Positions 9,503-18,839 of a stretch of DNA of 64,000 nt are shown here, piece by piece (the first letter of the stretch is position 1; every line of letters starts with the position of its first letter). The notes under the pieces are model-generated. The model did no database searches, had not been told where the DNA came from, and saw nothing but the letters and a program-made list of their open reading frames with translations. The stretch is taken from NCBI GenBank assembly GCA_039989475.1, contig JBDXHU010000009.1, positions 124,001-188,000 on the forward strand. The letters run 5' to 3'. Made by a program: the position numbers and the translations under genes. The stretch comes from JBDXHU01 sp039989475. Its GTDB lineage: Bacteria > Pseudomonadota > Gammaproteobacteria > Pseudomonadales > Halieaceae.

Positions 9503-10622
9503 AGAAAGTAGTCCGGCGACAACGGAGCAAGAGGCAGAACCCACGCCAGCCGCTGAAGACAACACCAGCATCCAGCGCCTGACCCTGGCGGTGCTGGGCC
9601 TGTGCGCGTTTATGTTGACCTGGTATCTCATCGCCGACCGCTACACGCCCTATACCAGCCAGGCGCGGGTCACCGGCAACATCATCCCCATCGTACCCAG
9701 GGTGTCCGGGGAGGTCGTGGCGGTGAACGTCGGGGTTAACACCCGGGTTACCAAGGACGACGTCCTGCTGCAAATCGACCCCGCCGATTACAAACTTGCC
9801 GTCGAACAGTCCGAGGCCGCGCTGGAGCAGGCGGGACAGGATGTCGGTGCAGGCGTTGAGAACCTGGCCGTGGCCGAGGCTGAACTCTCCCAGGCCATTA
9901 CCCAGCAAGGCTATGTGAATGCGGAAGCCAAGCGGGTTCTTGAACTGGAAAAACGCGGGGTAATGTCTGTCTCTGACGGCGACAAGGCCCGCGCAGAGGT
10001 CCTAAAATCCGCAGCTGATGTCGAGAGCGCCAGGTCCAAACTGCAGCGCGCCCAGCAGAAACTGGGCGACCAGGGTGCAGACAATCCCAAGTTACGCAAT
10101 GCACTCGCCACGCTGCAAGACGCGCGACTGGACCTTGAGCGGGCCACAATTCGCGCTCCCAGCAACGGTGGTGTCACCAGCGTCTCGATTGCCTCGGGCA
10201 ACTATGCCACAGCGGGGCAGGCCATTATGACCTTTGTTTCTTCAGAGACTGTCTGGATCGAAGCCTATATGCGCGAAAACAGTCTCGGCAATGTGAAACC
10301 GGGCGACCCGGTGGACATCGTGCTGGACATGGCACCGGGGCGCGTCTTTTCCGGCGAAGTCGTCAGCCAGGGTTTCGCTGTAGACTGGCAGAACGCCGCT
10401 AATACCGGCAGCCTGCAGTCTGTCAGCAGTCAGAAGGGCTGGTTGCGAGACTCCCAGCGTTTTCCGGTCATCATCCGTTTCGATGACACCAGCAGCGCCC
10501 GCGGCCTGTTGCGCGCCGGCGGCCAGGCCGACGTAATGGTCTATACCAGTGGCAACTGGATCACCAATTCCCTGGCCTGGCTGTGGATGCGTTTCATCAG
10601 CATCATGTCCTTCGCCTACTGA
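9495..10622 (+). CDS. HlyD/EmrA-type membrane fusion protein
   Basis: This periplasmic adaptor of about 375 residues has an N-terminal cytoplasmic stretch, one membrane helix (LTLAVLGLCAFMLTWYLIA), a biotinyl-lipoyl-like half (NIIPIVPRVSGEVVAVNVG), a coiled coil (about 90-200) and a barrel domain (DDVLLQIDPADY and IRAPSNGGVTSV are typical). No ATG lies in a good place. The TTG at 9495 has GAGGAG 7 bases upstream and overlaps the end of the AI-2E gene, so I use it; a reading from 9390 would add sequence unlike the family. It pairs with the DUF2955 membrane protein that follows, as in fusaric-acid/aromatic-acid efflux systems. Confidence 0.85.
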   Translation: MTEESSPATTEQEAEPTPAAEDNTSIQRLTLAVLGLCAFMLTWYLIADRYTPYTSQARVTGNIIPIVPRVSGEVVAVNVGVNTRVTKDDVLLQIDPADYKLAVEQSEAALEQAGQDVGAGVENLAVAEAELSQAITQQGYVNAEAKRVLELEKRGVMSVSDGDKARAEVLKSAADVESARSKLQRAQQKLGDQGADNPKLRNALATLQDARLDLERATIRAPSNGGVTSVSIASGNYATAGQAIMTFVSSETVWIEAYMRENSLGNVKPGDPVDIVLDMAPGRVFSGEVVSQGFAVDWQNAANTGSLQSVSSQKGWLRDSQRFPVIIRFDDTSSARGLLRAGGQADVMVYTSGNWITNSLAWLWMRFISIMSFAY

Positions 10623-10629
10623 GCGCACA

Positions 10630-11688
10630 GTGACCGGGGCGGATCGCGATTGCATCCTGCGCTACGCCACCGGCATTACGCTGTGCCTGGCGCTGGCCTT
10701 CGGTATTGGCTGGATGCTTTCCTCCATCGCCCCGGTGCTCACCGCCGCCTTTCTCGGTAATCGCGGGCCGCGCCCCAGCCTGAAGGCCTCGCTGTCGATA
10801 TTGCTGGCCATCGTGCTTATTTTCGGCACTGGGCTGTTTGCGACGGTTTATCTCTACCATTACCCGCTGGTATTCCTGCTGTTGTTCTGTAGTGCGATCT
10901 ACCTGAACTTTTATATGGCTGCCAGCGGCGCTTCCACCTTTGTCGTGCTGCTCTGCACCATGGCCATCCTGCTGCTACCGCTAATAGGTGGGCCCAAACC
11001 CTGGTTGGCGCTGAGCGTGAGTACCGGCTTTTTCACCTCTGCACTGGTGGCCCTGGTCTGCACCCAGGTCGCCCACACGCTGTTTCCGGGTGGCACGGCG
11101 GTGGCGGCTACTCTCAGCAGCGACAAGGAACCACAGGCCATAGCCGCGTCCGCCTGGCTCAGTACCGCGGTTGTTCTGCCAATCGCCGTGCTCTGCCTGG
11201 TGTTCAACCTCTCCGGTGCGGTGCTACCGCTGATCATGATTGCCATGTTGTCCCAGAAACCGGACTTCTCCACGGGTGCTGCAGGCGGCAAGGCCCTGAT
11301 CGCTGCCAACCTGGGTGGCGGTCTGGTCGCGGTGATATTTTTCCAACTGCTGGAGATCAACCCCAGCTATCCGTTCCTGCTGGCAGGTTTCTTTGCACTG
11401 GCGCTGTTGTTCGGTCGCGGACTGTTCTCGGATAAGGCCATCGCACCACTTTACGGCAGCGCCTTCAGCACCGTGCTGATACTTATTGGATCCAGCACCA
11501 GCAGCTTTAGCGAAGGCGCTGGAAGCGAGTTCTACCAGCGCATCGTCCTCATCATAGCGGCGGTTTGTTACGTGGTGGGCGCGCTGTCGGTTTTGCACAG
11601 CTTTCACGCACAGGAACGCTGGCTGCGAGTCGGTCGCCGCATACGCGCCCGGCTTACCCGCGTGGCGCGACTGCTGCCGGGATCCTAG
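10630..11688 (+). CDS. DUF2955/FUSC-like inner membrane transport protein
   Basis: This membrane protein of about 352 residues has about ten hydrophobic segments in two clusters, the layout of DUF2955 proteins that partner HlyD adaptors and are distantly related to fusaric acid resistance/AaeB permeases. Recognisable stretches are AAFLGNRGPRPSLKASL and LPLIMIAMLSQKPDFSTGAAGGKALIAANLGGG. The GTG at 10630, 7 bases after the HlyD stop, is chosen; an ATG at 10549 would overlap the adaptor by 74 bases and add non-hydrophobic, family-unlike residues. The stop shares CTAG with the stop of the convergent RND gene. The likely role is efflux of small organic acids or drugs. Confidence 0.72.
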   Translation: MTGADRDCILRYATGITLCLALAFGIGWMLSSIAPVLTAAFLGNRGPRPSLKASLSILLAIVLIFGTGLFATVYLYHYPLVFLLLFCSAIYLNFYMAASGASTFVVLLCTMAILLLPLIGGPKPWLALSVSTGFFTSALVALVCTQVAHTLFPGGTAVAATLSSDKEPQAIAASAWLSTAVVLPIAVLCLVFNLSGAVLPLIMIAMLSQKPDFSTGAAGGKALIAANLGGGLVAVIFFQLLEINPSYPFLLAGFFALALLFGRGLFSDKAIAPLYGSAFSTVLILIGSSTSSFSEGAGSEFYQRIVLIIAAVCYVVGALSVLHSFHAQERWLRVGRRIRARLTRVARLLPGS

Positions 11689-14600
11689 CTGGAGGACAAC
11701 TCCTGCTCCAATTCCCGGGCCACGGTACCGGGGGCCTGGGTGTTACGGGCCAGCAGCTTGTAGGCCACTGGAATCGCAAACAGGGTAATCACACTGGCAG
11801 TGGCCACACCACACATCACCACGATGCCGATGACCGTGCGTGTTTCACTGCCGGGGCCCGCCGAGACCACCAGCGGGATCGCCCCAAACACCGTGGTAAC
11901 ACTGGTCATCATAATCGGTCGCAGGCGGAAGGCCGCACCATTGATGATCGCATCTTCAAAATCGCGTCCGGCGTCCCGCAACTGGTTGATGAACTCGACA
12001 ATCAGGATACCGTTCTTGGTGGCCAGGCCAACCAGCATGATCAGGCCAACCTGGCTGAAGATATTCAGGCTCTGTCCGAACAGTAGCAAACCGCCGAGAC
12101 CCCCGATCAGCGCCAGCGGCACCGCCAACAGGATAATGAAGGGGTGCACGAAAGATTCGAACTGTGCCGCCATCACCAGGAATACGACCAGCAGGGCCAG
12201 GGCAAAGGTAAACAATACCGAGCGCCCCGCCGTCTTGTATTCCAGCGATTCACCCTTGAAGTCGAAACTCGCCTCGCTGGGCAACTCTGTGCGCACCCAG
12301 TCCTCAAGCCAATCCAGCGCCTCACCCAGTGAGTAGTCATCGCTGATCGCCGAAGACAGGGTGACAGCGCGCACCCGATTGTAACGGTGCAACTGGCCGG
12401 CATCCGCCTGCTCGCGCAGGTGCACCAGGTTTGATAAGGGGATCAATTCGGCTGTCGCCGCCGAGCGCACATAAATATCCTGCAGGTCGGTCAGTGTGCG
12501 CTGGGCCTCGCGCGCACCCTCGACAATGACATCGTACTCCTTGCCACCGAGAATAAAGGTGGTGACCTTGCGCGAGCCCATCAAGGTTTCCAGGGTGCGG
12601 CTGATATCGAACAGGTTGACGCCGAGATCACCGGCACGGTCGCGATCAATGGCGATTCGTAGCTGCGGCTTGGTCGGCTTGAGGTCAGTGTCGGGGCCGA
12701 CGAAATTGGGGTTTTCTTCAACCGCCTGCAGCAATTGCTGCTGCCAGTCCGCCAGGTCCTCATAGCTATTGCCTCCCAGCACAAAGTCCACCGGCTGGTT
12801 GGAACCACCGCCCAGCGAGCGCGGTACACGCAGGAATATTCGCGCCCCGGGCACATCGGCTACCCGTGCACGTGCATCATTGAGTATGGTAAAGGTATCG
12901 CGACGCCCACTGTCCCAGGGTGACAGCACCAGGATGGCGAAAGCACCATTAAAGGCCTCTCCGGAACTGAAAGACGGGGCCCGGATCAACAGGCGCTTGA
13001 TTTCCCCGGCCTCCACCAAAGGCATCAATTTCTCTTCCACCAGTAGCAGCTGACGCACGGTGTAATCAAAGGAGGAGCCTTCCGGCGTGGATACCGCCAT
13101 AAACATAATGCCGCGATCTTCCTGCGGCGCATACTCCTGCGGCACCTGCTGAAACAGCCAGGCGCTGGCCGCGATGCTCAGCAATAGTACGGTAATGGTC
13201 ACTGCCGGCGCCCTGATCACTGCGCCAAGGATCTTGCGATAGCGGTTCTCCAGCGACCGGGTAATCACGTCGACCGCATCGGCGAGGCGGTTGTGCACGG
13301 TGTCCGGCCGCAGCAAACGCGAACAGATAACCGGCGCCAGGGTCAGCGCCACCAGGGTCGAGAAACACACTGCCACCGCCATGGTGACCGCGAACTCGCT
13401 GAACAGGCGGCCAATATTGCCTTCCAGCAGGGTGATGGGAACAAACACCGCCACCAGCACCAGGGTCGTGGCGATGACAGCGAAACCCACCTGGCGCGAA
13501 CCCTTGTAGGCAGCCACCAGCGGGCTCTCACCCCGGGCCAGGCGCCGATGAATGTTTTCCAGCACCACGATGCAATCATCTACCACCAGACCAATGGACA
13601 GGACCAGGGCCAGCAAGGTCAGCAGGTTAATACTGTAGCCCAGCGCGTAGAGCATGATGAAGGTCGAGATCAGGGAGATAGGTACCGTTGCCGCGGGCAC
13701 CAGCACACTGCGCGGGTCACCCAGGAACAGGAAGATAACCAGCACCACCAGGGCCGCGGCAATAATCAGGGTCCGGTACACCTCTTTCACCGCGGCTTCC
13801 ACAAACAGCGATTTGTCGTAGCTCTTGATCAGCTCCATACCCTCGGGCAACTGGGCGTTAACGCGATCGATCTCGGCATTGACCGCCCGCGCCACGGTCA
13901 GGGCATTCGCGGTGCTCTGCTTGACGATACCCATACCGACCATGGATTTACCGTTACCGCGAAACAGGCTGCGCCGCTCGGCACTGCCCAACTCAACCCT
14001 GGCCACATCGGAGAGACGCACCAGGTAGCCATCGTCGCCGCGGCGTAACACCAGTTTTTGAAAATCCTCGGCGCTTTGATAGGCGCGCTCGACACGAATA
14101 ACGAAATCACGTTCCACGGATTGCAGCGTGCCGGCGGGCAATTCAATATTCTGGCGGCGAATAGCCTCTTCCACGTCAGACACCGTCAGGCGCCGCGCCA
14201 CCAGCGCATCCCGGTCGATCCAGATACGCATGGAATAAACCTGCTGGCCGGTCACCCGCACCCGGGATACGCCCTCGACAGCGGAAAAGCGATCCTCCAG
14301 GTAACGGCGCACATAGTCCGTCAACTCCAGCGCATTCATGGCCGGCGCCACCAGGTGCACCCAGTAGATCACCGTATCGTCATCACCGGCCTTCAGTACC
14401 TCTGGCGGATCGGCTTCCTCCGGCAGGTTATTAACAGTGCGCGATACCCGGTCGCGAACATCATTGGCCGCGTTGTCGATATCGCGGCCGAGGTTAAATT
14501 CGATGCGAATGCGGGAGCGACCATCCTGGCTGGTCGAGGAAATACTCTTGATGCCTTCAACCCCGGCAATGCGATCCTCGATGATCTCGGTAATCTTGTT

Positions 14601-14780
14601 CTCAACCACCGCCGCCGAGGCACCGGAGTAATTGGTATTGACGCTGACCACTGCGGGTTCAATGTCCGGGTATTCGCGCAGCGGCAGGCGATCAAAGGCG
14701 ATGACCCCGAAGGCCACCAGTAAGGCACTGAAGACCGTGGCCATCACCGGCCGCTTTACCGATACGTCAGAAATCCACAT
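11685..14780 (-). CDS. RND multidrug efflux permease (HAE-1/AcrB type)
   Basis: This 1031-residue inner membrane transporter uses the proton gradient to expel hydrophobic compounds. The N terminus MWISDVSVKRPVMATV, the proton-relay Asp pair in GLVVDDCIVVLENIHRR (TM4), the repeated porter domains and the C-terminal MLVGLATKNGILIVEF are diagnostic. An upstream in-frame ATG (14846) lies inside the adaptor gene. The ATG at 14780 begins one base after the adaptor stop (TGA-C-ATG) and gives the family's usual N terminus, so it is used. It is the last gene of a four-gene minus-strand operon. No outer-membrane TolC gene is present nearby. Confidence 0.95.
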   Translation of the reverse strand: MWISDVSVKRPVMATVFSALLVAFGVIAFDRLPLREYPDIEPAVVSVNTNYSGASAAVVENKITEIIEDRIAGVEGIKSISSTSQDGRSRIRIEFNLGRDIDNAANDVRDRVSRTVNNLPEEADPPEVLKAGDDDTVIYWVHLVAPAMNALELTDYVRRYLEDRFSAVEGVSRVRVTGQQVYSMRIWIDRDALVARRLTVSDVEEAIRRQNIELPAGTLQSVERDFVIRVERAYQSAEDFQKLVLRRGDDGYLVRLSDVARVELGSAERRSLFRGNGKSMVGMGIVKQSTANALTVARAVNAEIDRVNAQLPEGMELIKSYDKSLFVEAAVKEVYRTLIIAAALVVLVIFLFLGDPRSVLVPAATVPISLISTFIMLYALGYSINLLTLLALVLSIGLVVDDCIVVLENIHRRLARGESPLVAAYKGSRQVGFAVIATTLVLVAVFVPITLLEGNIGRLFSEFAVTMAVAVCFSTLVALTLAPVICSRLLRPDTVHNRLADAVDVITRSLENRYRKILGAVIRAPAVTITVLLLSIAASAWLFQQVPQEYAPQEDRGIMFMAVSTPEGSSFDYTVRQLLLVEEKLMPLVEAGEIKRLLIRAPSFSSGEAFNGAFAILVLSPWDSGRRDTFTILNDARARVADVPGARIFLRVPRSLGGGSNQPVDFVLGGNSYEDLADWQQQLLQAVEENPNFVGPDTDLKPTKPQLRIAIDRDRAGDLGVNLFDISRTLETLMGSRKVTTFILGGKEYDVIVEGAREAQRTLTDLQDIYVRSAATAELIPLSNLVHLREQADAGQLHRYNRVRAVTLSSAISDDYSLGEALDWLEDWVRTELPSEASFDFKGESLEYKTAGRSVLFTFALALLVVFLVMAAQFESFVHPFIILLAVPLALIGGLGGLLLFGQSLNIFSQVGLIMLVGLATKNGILIVEFINQLRDAGRDFEDAIINGAAFRLRPIMMTSVTTVFGAIPLVVSAGPGSETRTVIGIVVMCGVATASVITLFAIPVAYKLLARNTQAPGTVARELEQELSSS

Positions 14781-14781
14781 G

Positions 14782-15819
14782 TCAGCGATCCAACACCTTG
14801 ACGCCGGCCGACTGTCCGCGCAGGCGCGACACGCCATCGCGGACAATCTGGTTACCCGCGTTCAATCCCGCCGTGATTTCAACCCAGCCGGGGCGACGAT
14901 CACCAATCTCCACCTCCACTCGCCGGGCCATCTGTTCCTCGACCAGCCAGACAAAGTGCTGCCCGCCTCTGGATAGCAGGCTCTCCTCGGGGATCAGCAG
15001 GGTCTCGCGCATATCTCCAAGCACCACCACCTGCATCAGCAGGCCCGGCTTGAGTAAACCCTCTGCATTGTCAAAACTGGCGCGGGCCGTGATCGAGCGA
15101 TTGACAGGGTCGACTCGACTGTCGACCGCCGCCAGCTCACCATTGAAGGACTGGGGATAGGCGGCGGTGCCGGCCTCCAGCACCTGGCCAGGTTCGAGAA
15201 AACGCAGGAAACGCGCCGGCACGGTGAAATCCAGGCGCATGCGGGAGGTGTCGTCCAGGGTGGTAATAACCTGGCCCGGGGCGACCAGGGCACCGGCACT
15301 GACCTGGCGCAGACCCAGTATGCCGGCAAAAGGTGCGGTGATATTGCGATCTTCGATCAATGCCTTCTCCCGCTCAATGCGATTGCGGGCGATCGCCGCC
15401 ATGGTACGGCGTTGGTCCAGTTCGGTCTGGGCAACCTGGTTACTGCGGGCGAGGTTCTCCAGTCGCGCCACTTCACGGTCCTGTTCCCGCAGGAATTCCT
15501 GCTGCTCGCGCAGGCTGGCCTGTTCTTCCTCCTGCTGCAGTGTGACGAGTAGCTTGCCCTTCTCCACCGTTTCGCCGTCTTCAAAGTACAGTGCTGCCAC
15601 CGTCTCGGAGACACTGGAGGTAATGACCACAGACTCCCAGGCGCGCAGGGTACCGAGCGCATTGACCCGACTCTGGAAAGGTTGCTGCTCAAGCACCCAG
15701 GCAGTTACCGCGGTGACCCTGGGGCCACGCTGCTGCCCGGCTTGTTCCTGGTCCAGGGTCAGCCAATAGCCGGCTGCGACCAGCAGCAGTAGAAAAACGA
15801 TAGTGACAATCGTGCGCAT
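14782..15819 (-). CDS. RND efflux periplasmic adaptor (MFP)
   Basis: This 345-residue membrane fusion protein has an N-terminal anchor helix (VTIVFLLLLVAAGYWL), a lipoyl half-motif (LYFEDGETVEKGKLLVTL), an alpha-helical hairpin rich in Glu/Arg (about 100-150), the second lipoyl half (ITAPFAGILGLRQVSAGALV) and the beta-barrel/membrane-proximal domains (GLLKPGLLMQVVV). It links the RND permease to an outer-membrane channel. It is immediately upstream of the permease (1 base) and 6 bases downstream of the DUF1080 gene, so cotranscription is very likely. Confidence 0.92.
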   Translation of the reverse strand: MRTIVTIVFLLLLVAAGYWLTLDQEQAGQQRGPRVTAVTAWVLEQQPFQSRVNALGTLRAWESVVITSSVSETVAALYFEDGETVEKGKLLVTLQQEEEQASLREQQEFLREQDREVARLENLARSNQVAQTELDQRRTMAAIARNRIEREKALIEDRNITAPFAGILGLRQVSAGALVAPGQVITTLDDTSRMRLDFTVPARFLRFLEPGQVLEAGTAAYPQSFNGELAAVDSRVDPVNRSITARASFDNAEGLLKPGLLMQVVVLGDMRETLLIPEESLLSRGGQHFVWLVEEQMARRVEVEIGDRRPGWVEITAGLNAGNQIVRDGVSRLRGQSAGVKVLDR

Positions 15820-15825
15820 AGCCTG

Positions 15826-16359
15826 TTATTTCTCCAGGGGCATCAGGGTTAGATTTCTGAATCGTACTTGACCGGACTGCCAGTGCTGTAAAGCAATGAA
15901 TCCCGCGTCGGGTTTGGCATCGTCCAGCTTCGCGGTCAGCTCTCCATTGACCCTGACCTCGATGTGGGAGCCCTGCGCCAGCACATCATACTGGTTCCAC
16001 CGCCCTACCGTGTTGACATGTGTCAGCGGCGGCATGGCCCGAAACACAATCGCGCCGGTGCGTGCTTGCTGCTGCGGATGCTCATCCCAGATGTTCAACT
16101 CGTAGCAGGTTTCCGGGTGTATACGCAGGCGATCCTGACAACGGATGAATATACCGGAGTTGGTACTGGCGTCGACCCAGAATTCCGCCCGCAGATGAAA
16201 GTCAGCGTAGAGGGCCTCGGTGGCCAGGAAACCATCTCCGTCACCCAGGGCGACAATTTCCCCGTCCTGCACAGACCATTGGGCCTCTCCCTGGATCAGC
16301 CAGCCGCTGAGGCTGCTGCCATTAAACAAACTCAGGGCCAACAGCAGGAAAGCCGTCAT
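15826..16359 (-). CDS. DUF1080 (3-keto-disaccharide hydrolase-like) secreted protein
   Basis: This 177-residue protein has a short N-terminal hydrophobic signal (MTAFLLLALSLFNGSSL) and a single concanavalin-like beta-sandwich of the DUF1080/3-keto-disaccharide hydrolase family. Family markers are LSGWLIQGEAQWSVQDGEI, GFLATE, NSGIFIRCQ and YELNIWDEH. Some members hydrolyse 3-keto-glycosides; others are uncharacterised. It overlaps the upstream GGDEF-like gene by four bases (ATGA) and is 6 bases from the RND adaptor. A role in sugar metabolism would be odd in this efflux operon, so its substrate is open. Confidence 0.78.
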   Translation of the reverse strand: MTAFLLLALSLFNGSSLSGWLIQGEAQWSVQDGEIVALGDGDGFLATEALYADFHLRAEFWVDASTNSGIFIRCQDRLRIHPETCYELNIWDEHPQQQARTGAIVFRAMPPLTHVNTVGRWNQYDVLAQGSHIEVRVNGELTAKLDDAKPDAGFIALQHWQSGQVRFRNLTLMPLEK

Positions 16360-17444
16360 GCAACCGCGTCGGGTTCGTTTGCAGCCGACAATTCCTCCAG
16401 CTGGCTCCGGTTGCCGCCTTCAGCCTGGGCCCGGCGCAGGGCCTGTTGCGCACCCTCGATAATAGCGGCGGCACTGGCCAGGCCGCGGGCCGGTGCGGTA
16501 CAAACACCAATACTCACAGTGAGCCGAATAGTGCGCTCGGGATCCAGGGGAATATCCAGGGTTTCGATCATGGCGCGAAACTTCTCTCCCACGGCGGCGG
16601 CGCTGGTGCCGGTGCCACTGAGCAAAATGCAAAGCTGGTGATCATTGTAACAGCCCAGGTCATCGGAGGAGCGACGCATACAATAGCGCAGGGCATCCGC
16701 CACACCGAGCAGGCAATTATCTGCACCCTGGGCACCATGTTCGGAGACCAGCCCGGCGTAGTCGTCGATTTCCACCAATGCAAAGCTGAAAACGCTCTGC
16801 TCGCGCCTGGCCCTGGCAAACTCGCGCTCCACCGCCTCCTCGATCAGCGAGGGTTTGAGCAGGCCGGTCAGCGGATCATGGCTATAGTTGTCGGTCGCTA
16901 CCGGCAACTCCCCCGCATGCTCAATGATGGCGTAGTAGCTGGCAATCCAGTTCATCCCCACCAGGCACAGCAACATGATGATGGCACGCATGGAATAACG
17001 GATCTCTTCCGGGAAATTCTCATCCGGCCGCAAGTTACCCATCAGGTGTTGGCTCAGGATAAACAGCAGGAAGGCCGCCATGAGCACCGTGGTCAGTCGG
17101 GCTGCCCGCTTGCCCAGCATCATACTGGCCAATAGCGGCACCATCGGTGCGGCGAAGATAACCGAGCCGCGGAAGCCGTGAGAAGACCAGCTGAGGGTGG
17201 CATAGACGATGATGACGATGGCCAGCACCGCCACCGCCGCGGTGTCCGCAGGTGCACCCTGGCGAACCTGCCGGTGCACGGCAAACAACAGCAGGGCACA
17301 GACCGTACCCATGGTGATCCCAAATGGATGAAGCTCCTGGGCAATGAGGACCCGCAAGCCCGTCGCGATCAAGGCGATCCAGCCCATCATCAGGGCCGTA
17401 TTCTTAACCACATCGGCTCGCACAAAGGGCTTCTGAGCTTCCAT
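16356..17444 (-). CDS. Membrane protein with degenerate GGDEF domain
   Basis: This 362-residue protein has about six membrane helices in the first 185 residues (MGWIALIATGLRVLIA, FGITMGTVCALLLFAVH and others), then a GGDEF-fold domain starting at SHDPLTGLLKPSLIEEA (near 190). The active-site loop that should read GGDEF reads YNDHQ in LGCYNDHQLCILLSG, so the nucleotide-binding glycines and the metal-binding acid are gone. Diguanylate cyclase activity is therefore unlikely; a sensory or c-di-GMP/GTP-binding role is possible but unproven. It heads the operon with DUF1080, RND adaptor and RND permease, and diverges from hmgA. Confidence 0.82.
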   Translation of the reverse strand: MEAQKPFVRADVVKNTALMMGWIALIATGLRVLIAQELHPFGITMGTVCALLLFAVHRQVRQGAPADTAAVAVLAIVIIVYATLSWSSHGFRGSVIFAAPMVPLLASMMLGKRAARLTTVLMAAFLLFILSQHLMGNLRPDENFPEEIRYSMRAIIMLLCLVGMNWIASYYAIIEHAGELPVATDNYSHDPLTGLLKPSLIEEAVEREFARARREQSVFSFALVEIDDYAGLVSEHGAQGADNCLLGVADALRYCMRRSSDDLGCYNDHQLCILLSGTGTSAAAVGEKFRAMIETLDIPLDPERTIRLTVSIGVCTAPARGLASAAAIIEGAQQALRRAQAEGGNRSQLEELSAANEPDAVA

Positions 17445-17482
17445 TAACTACATTCCCGGATGGCTTCTTATCATTCTAGCAA

Positions 17483-17511
17483 TTGACATCGAAGCCTGCT
17501 TGCCAGACAAT
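17483..17511 (+). promoter_or_regulatory. Candidate sigma70 promoter of the homogentisate operon
   Basis: TTGACA (17483-17488) and GACAAT (17506-17511) are separated by 17 bases, 31 bases before the hmgA start. The -35 is perfect and the -10 matches 4 of 6. It also explains why a longer reading of hmgA from TTG 17483 is unlikely. Confidence 0.4.
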
Positions 17512-17542
17512 TAGTTTCACATGTAACTATCTGGATTCAAGC

Positions 17543-18826
17543 ATGAATTACCTGACCGGTTTTGGCAACGAACACGAGACCGAAGCGCTGGCTGGCGCCC
17601 TGCCGGTGGGTCGTTTCAGCCCCCAGCAAGTCGCCTACGGCCTCTATGCCGAGCAGTTCAATTCGACCGCGTTTACCGCGCCACGGGCGCAGAACCGGCG
17701 CAGCTGGTTCTATCGAATTCGACCCTCGGTGGTACAGGGTGAGTTCACCGCCTACCAGCAGCCCGACATGAGCACCGCGCCGCTACAGGCCTTCCCGGCT
17801 GATCCCAACGTACAACGCTGGGATCCGCTGCCGCTGCCGGAGGCCGCTACCGATTTCATTGATGGCATCACCACCATTGCTGTCAATGGCGACGCCCTGG
17901 CCCAACAGGGCATGGGCATCCACCTGTACGCCTGCAATCGCTCAATGCAGCAGCGCTACTTCTATTGTGCCGATGGTGAACTGCTGTTCATCCCCCAACT
18001 GGGTGCACTGCGCCTGCGCACCGAATGCGGGCAACTGGAGCTGGCAGTAGGTGAGATTGCGGTGATACCGCGTGGAATGAAATTCGCCGTGGACCTGCTC
18101 GACGACAGCGCCCGCGGTTACCTCTGCGAGAACTACGGTGCGCCGCTGATGCTGCCGGAGCGCGGCCCGGTGGGCGCCAACGGCTATGCCAATGACCGGG
18201 ATTTCCTGTACCCGGTGGCGGCCTATGAAGAGCTGGACGGTGAGTTCGAATTGCTCTGCAAGTTCTCCGGCCAGTTGTTCACCGCGCCCATCTCCCACTC
18301 ACCACTGGACGTGGTGGCCTGGACCGGCAATTCCGCAGCTTACAAATACCAATTGTCCCGCTTCAACGTCATGGGCTCGGTCAGCTACGACCATCCGGAC
18401 CCGAGCATCTATACGGTACTGTCTTCGCCCTCCGATACGGAAGGCGTGGCCAACATCGATTTCGTGATCTTCCCACCCCGCTGGATGGTTGCAGAAGACA
18501 CCTTCCGTCCACCCTGGTACCACCGCAACGTCATGAGCGAGTTCATGGGCTTGATTGAGGGTACGTACGATGCCAAGGAGGCCGGTTTCGTGCCCGGCGG
18601 CTCCAGCCTGCACAACAGCATGAGCGCGCACGGCCCGGAAGCCGCGGTCTTCGAAAAAGCCAGCACTGCCGAACTGAAGCCGGACCGCTACACCGACACC
18701 ATGGCCTTCATGCTCGAGTCGCGCTACCTGATTACGCCCACACCCTGGGCCATGCAAACCGAATTGCGCCAACGCGACTATACTCGCTGCTGGGACGGCA
18801 TTCGCAAAAACTTCAACGCCGCATAA
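17543..18826 (+). CDS. hmgA: Homogentisate 1,2-dioxygenase
   Basis: This 427-residue iron dioxygenase opens the homogentisate ring to maleylacetoacetate in tyrosine/phenylalanine catabolism. The N terminus [21 protein letters not shown] is characteristic and sets the start at ATG 17543; the in-frame TTG at 17483 would add 20 unrelated residues. The iron-ligand region [21 protein letters not shown] (His and Glu ligands) and the later SAHGPEA (His ligand) are intact. The length is typical. fahA follows after 13 bases and maiA after that, giving the complete lower homogentisate pathway. The hpd gene (4-hydroxyphenylpyruvate dioxygenase) is not in the window. Confidence 0.96.
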   Translation: MNYLTGFGNEHETEALAGALPVGRFSPQQVAYGLYAEQFNSTAFTAPRAQNRRSWFYRIRPSVVQGEFTAYQQPDMSTAPLQAFPADPNVQRWDPLPLPEAATDFIDGITTIAVNGDALAQQGMGIHLYACNRSMQQRYFYCADGELLFIPQLGALRLRTECGQLELAVGEIAVIPRGMKFAVDLLDDSARGYLCENYGAPLMLPERGPVGANGYANDRDFLYPVAAYEELDGEFELLCKFSGQLFTAPISHSPLDVVAWTGNSAAYKYQLSRFNVMGSVSYDHPDPSIYTVLSSPSDTEGVANIDFVIFPPRWMVAEDTFRPPWYHRNVMSEFMGLIEGTYDAKEAGFVPGGSSLHNSMSAHGPEAAVFEKASTAELKPDRYTDTMAFMLESRYLITPTPWAMQTELRQRDYTRCWDGIRKNFNAA

Positions 18827-18839
18827 AAAGGACACAGTC

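Noticed and set aside
13293..14048. 251-codon open frame opposite the RND permease
   Set aside because: It lies antisense inside an unmistakable RND gene, with Gln/His/Arg-rich translation typical of a shadow frame and no ribosome site.
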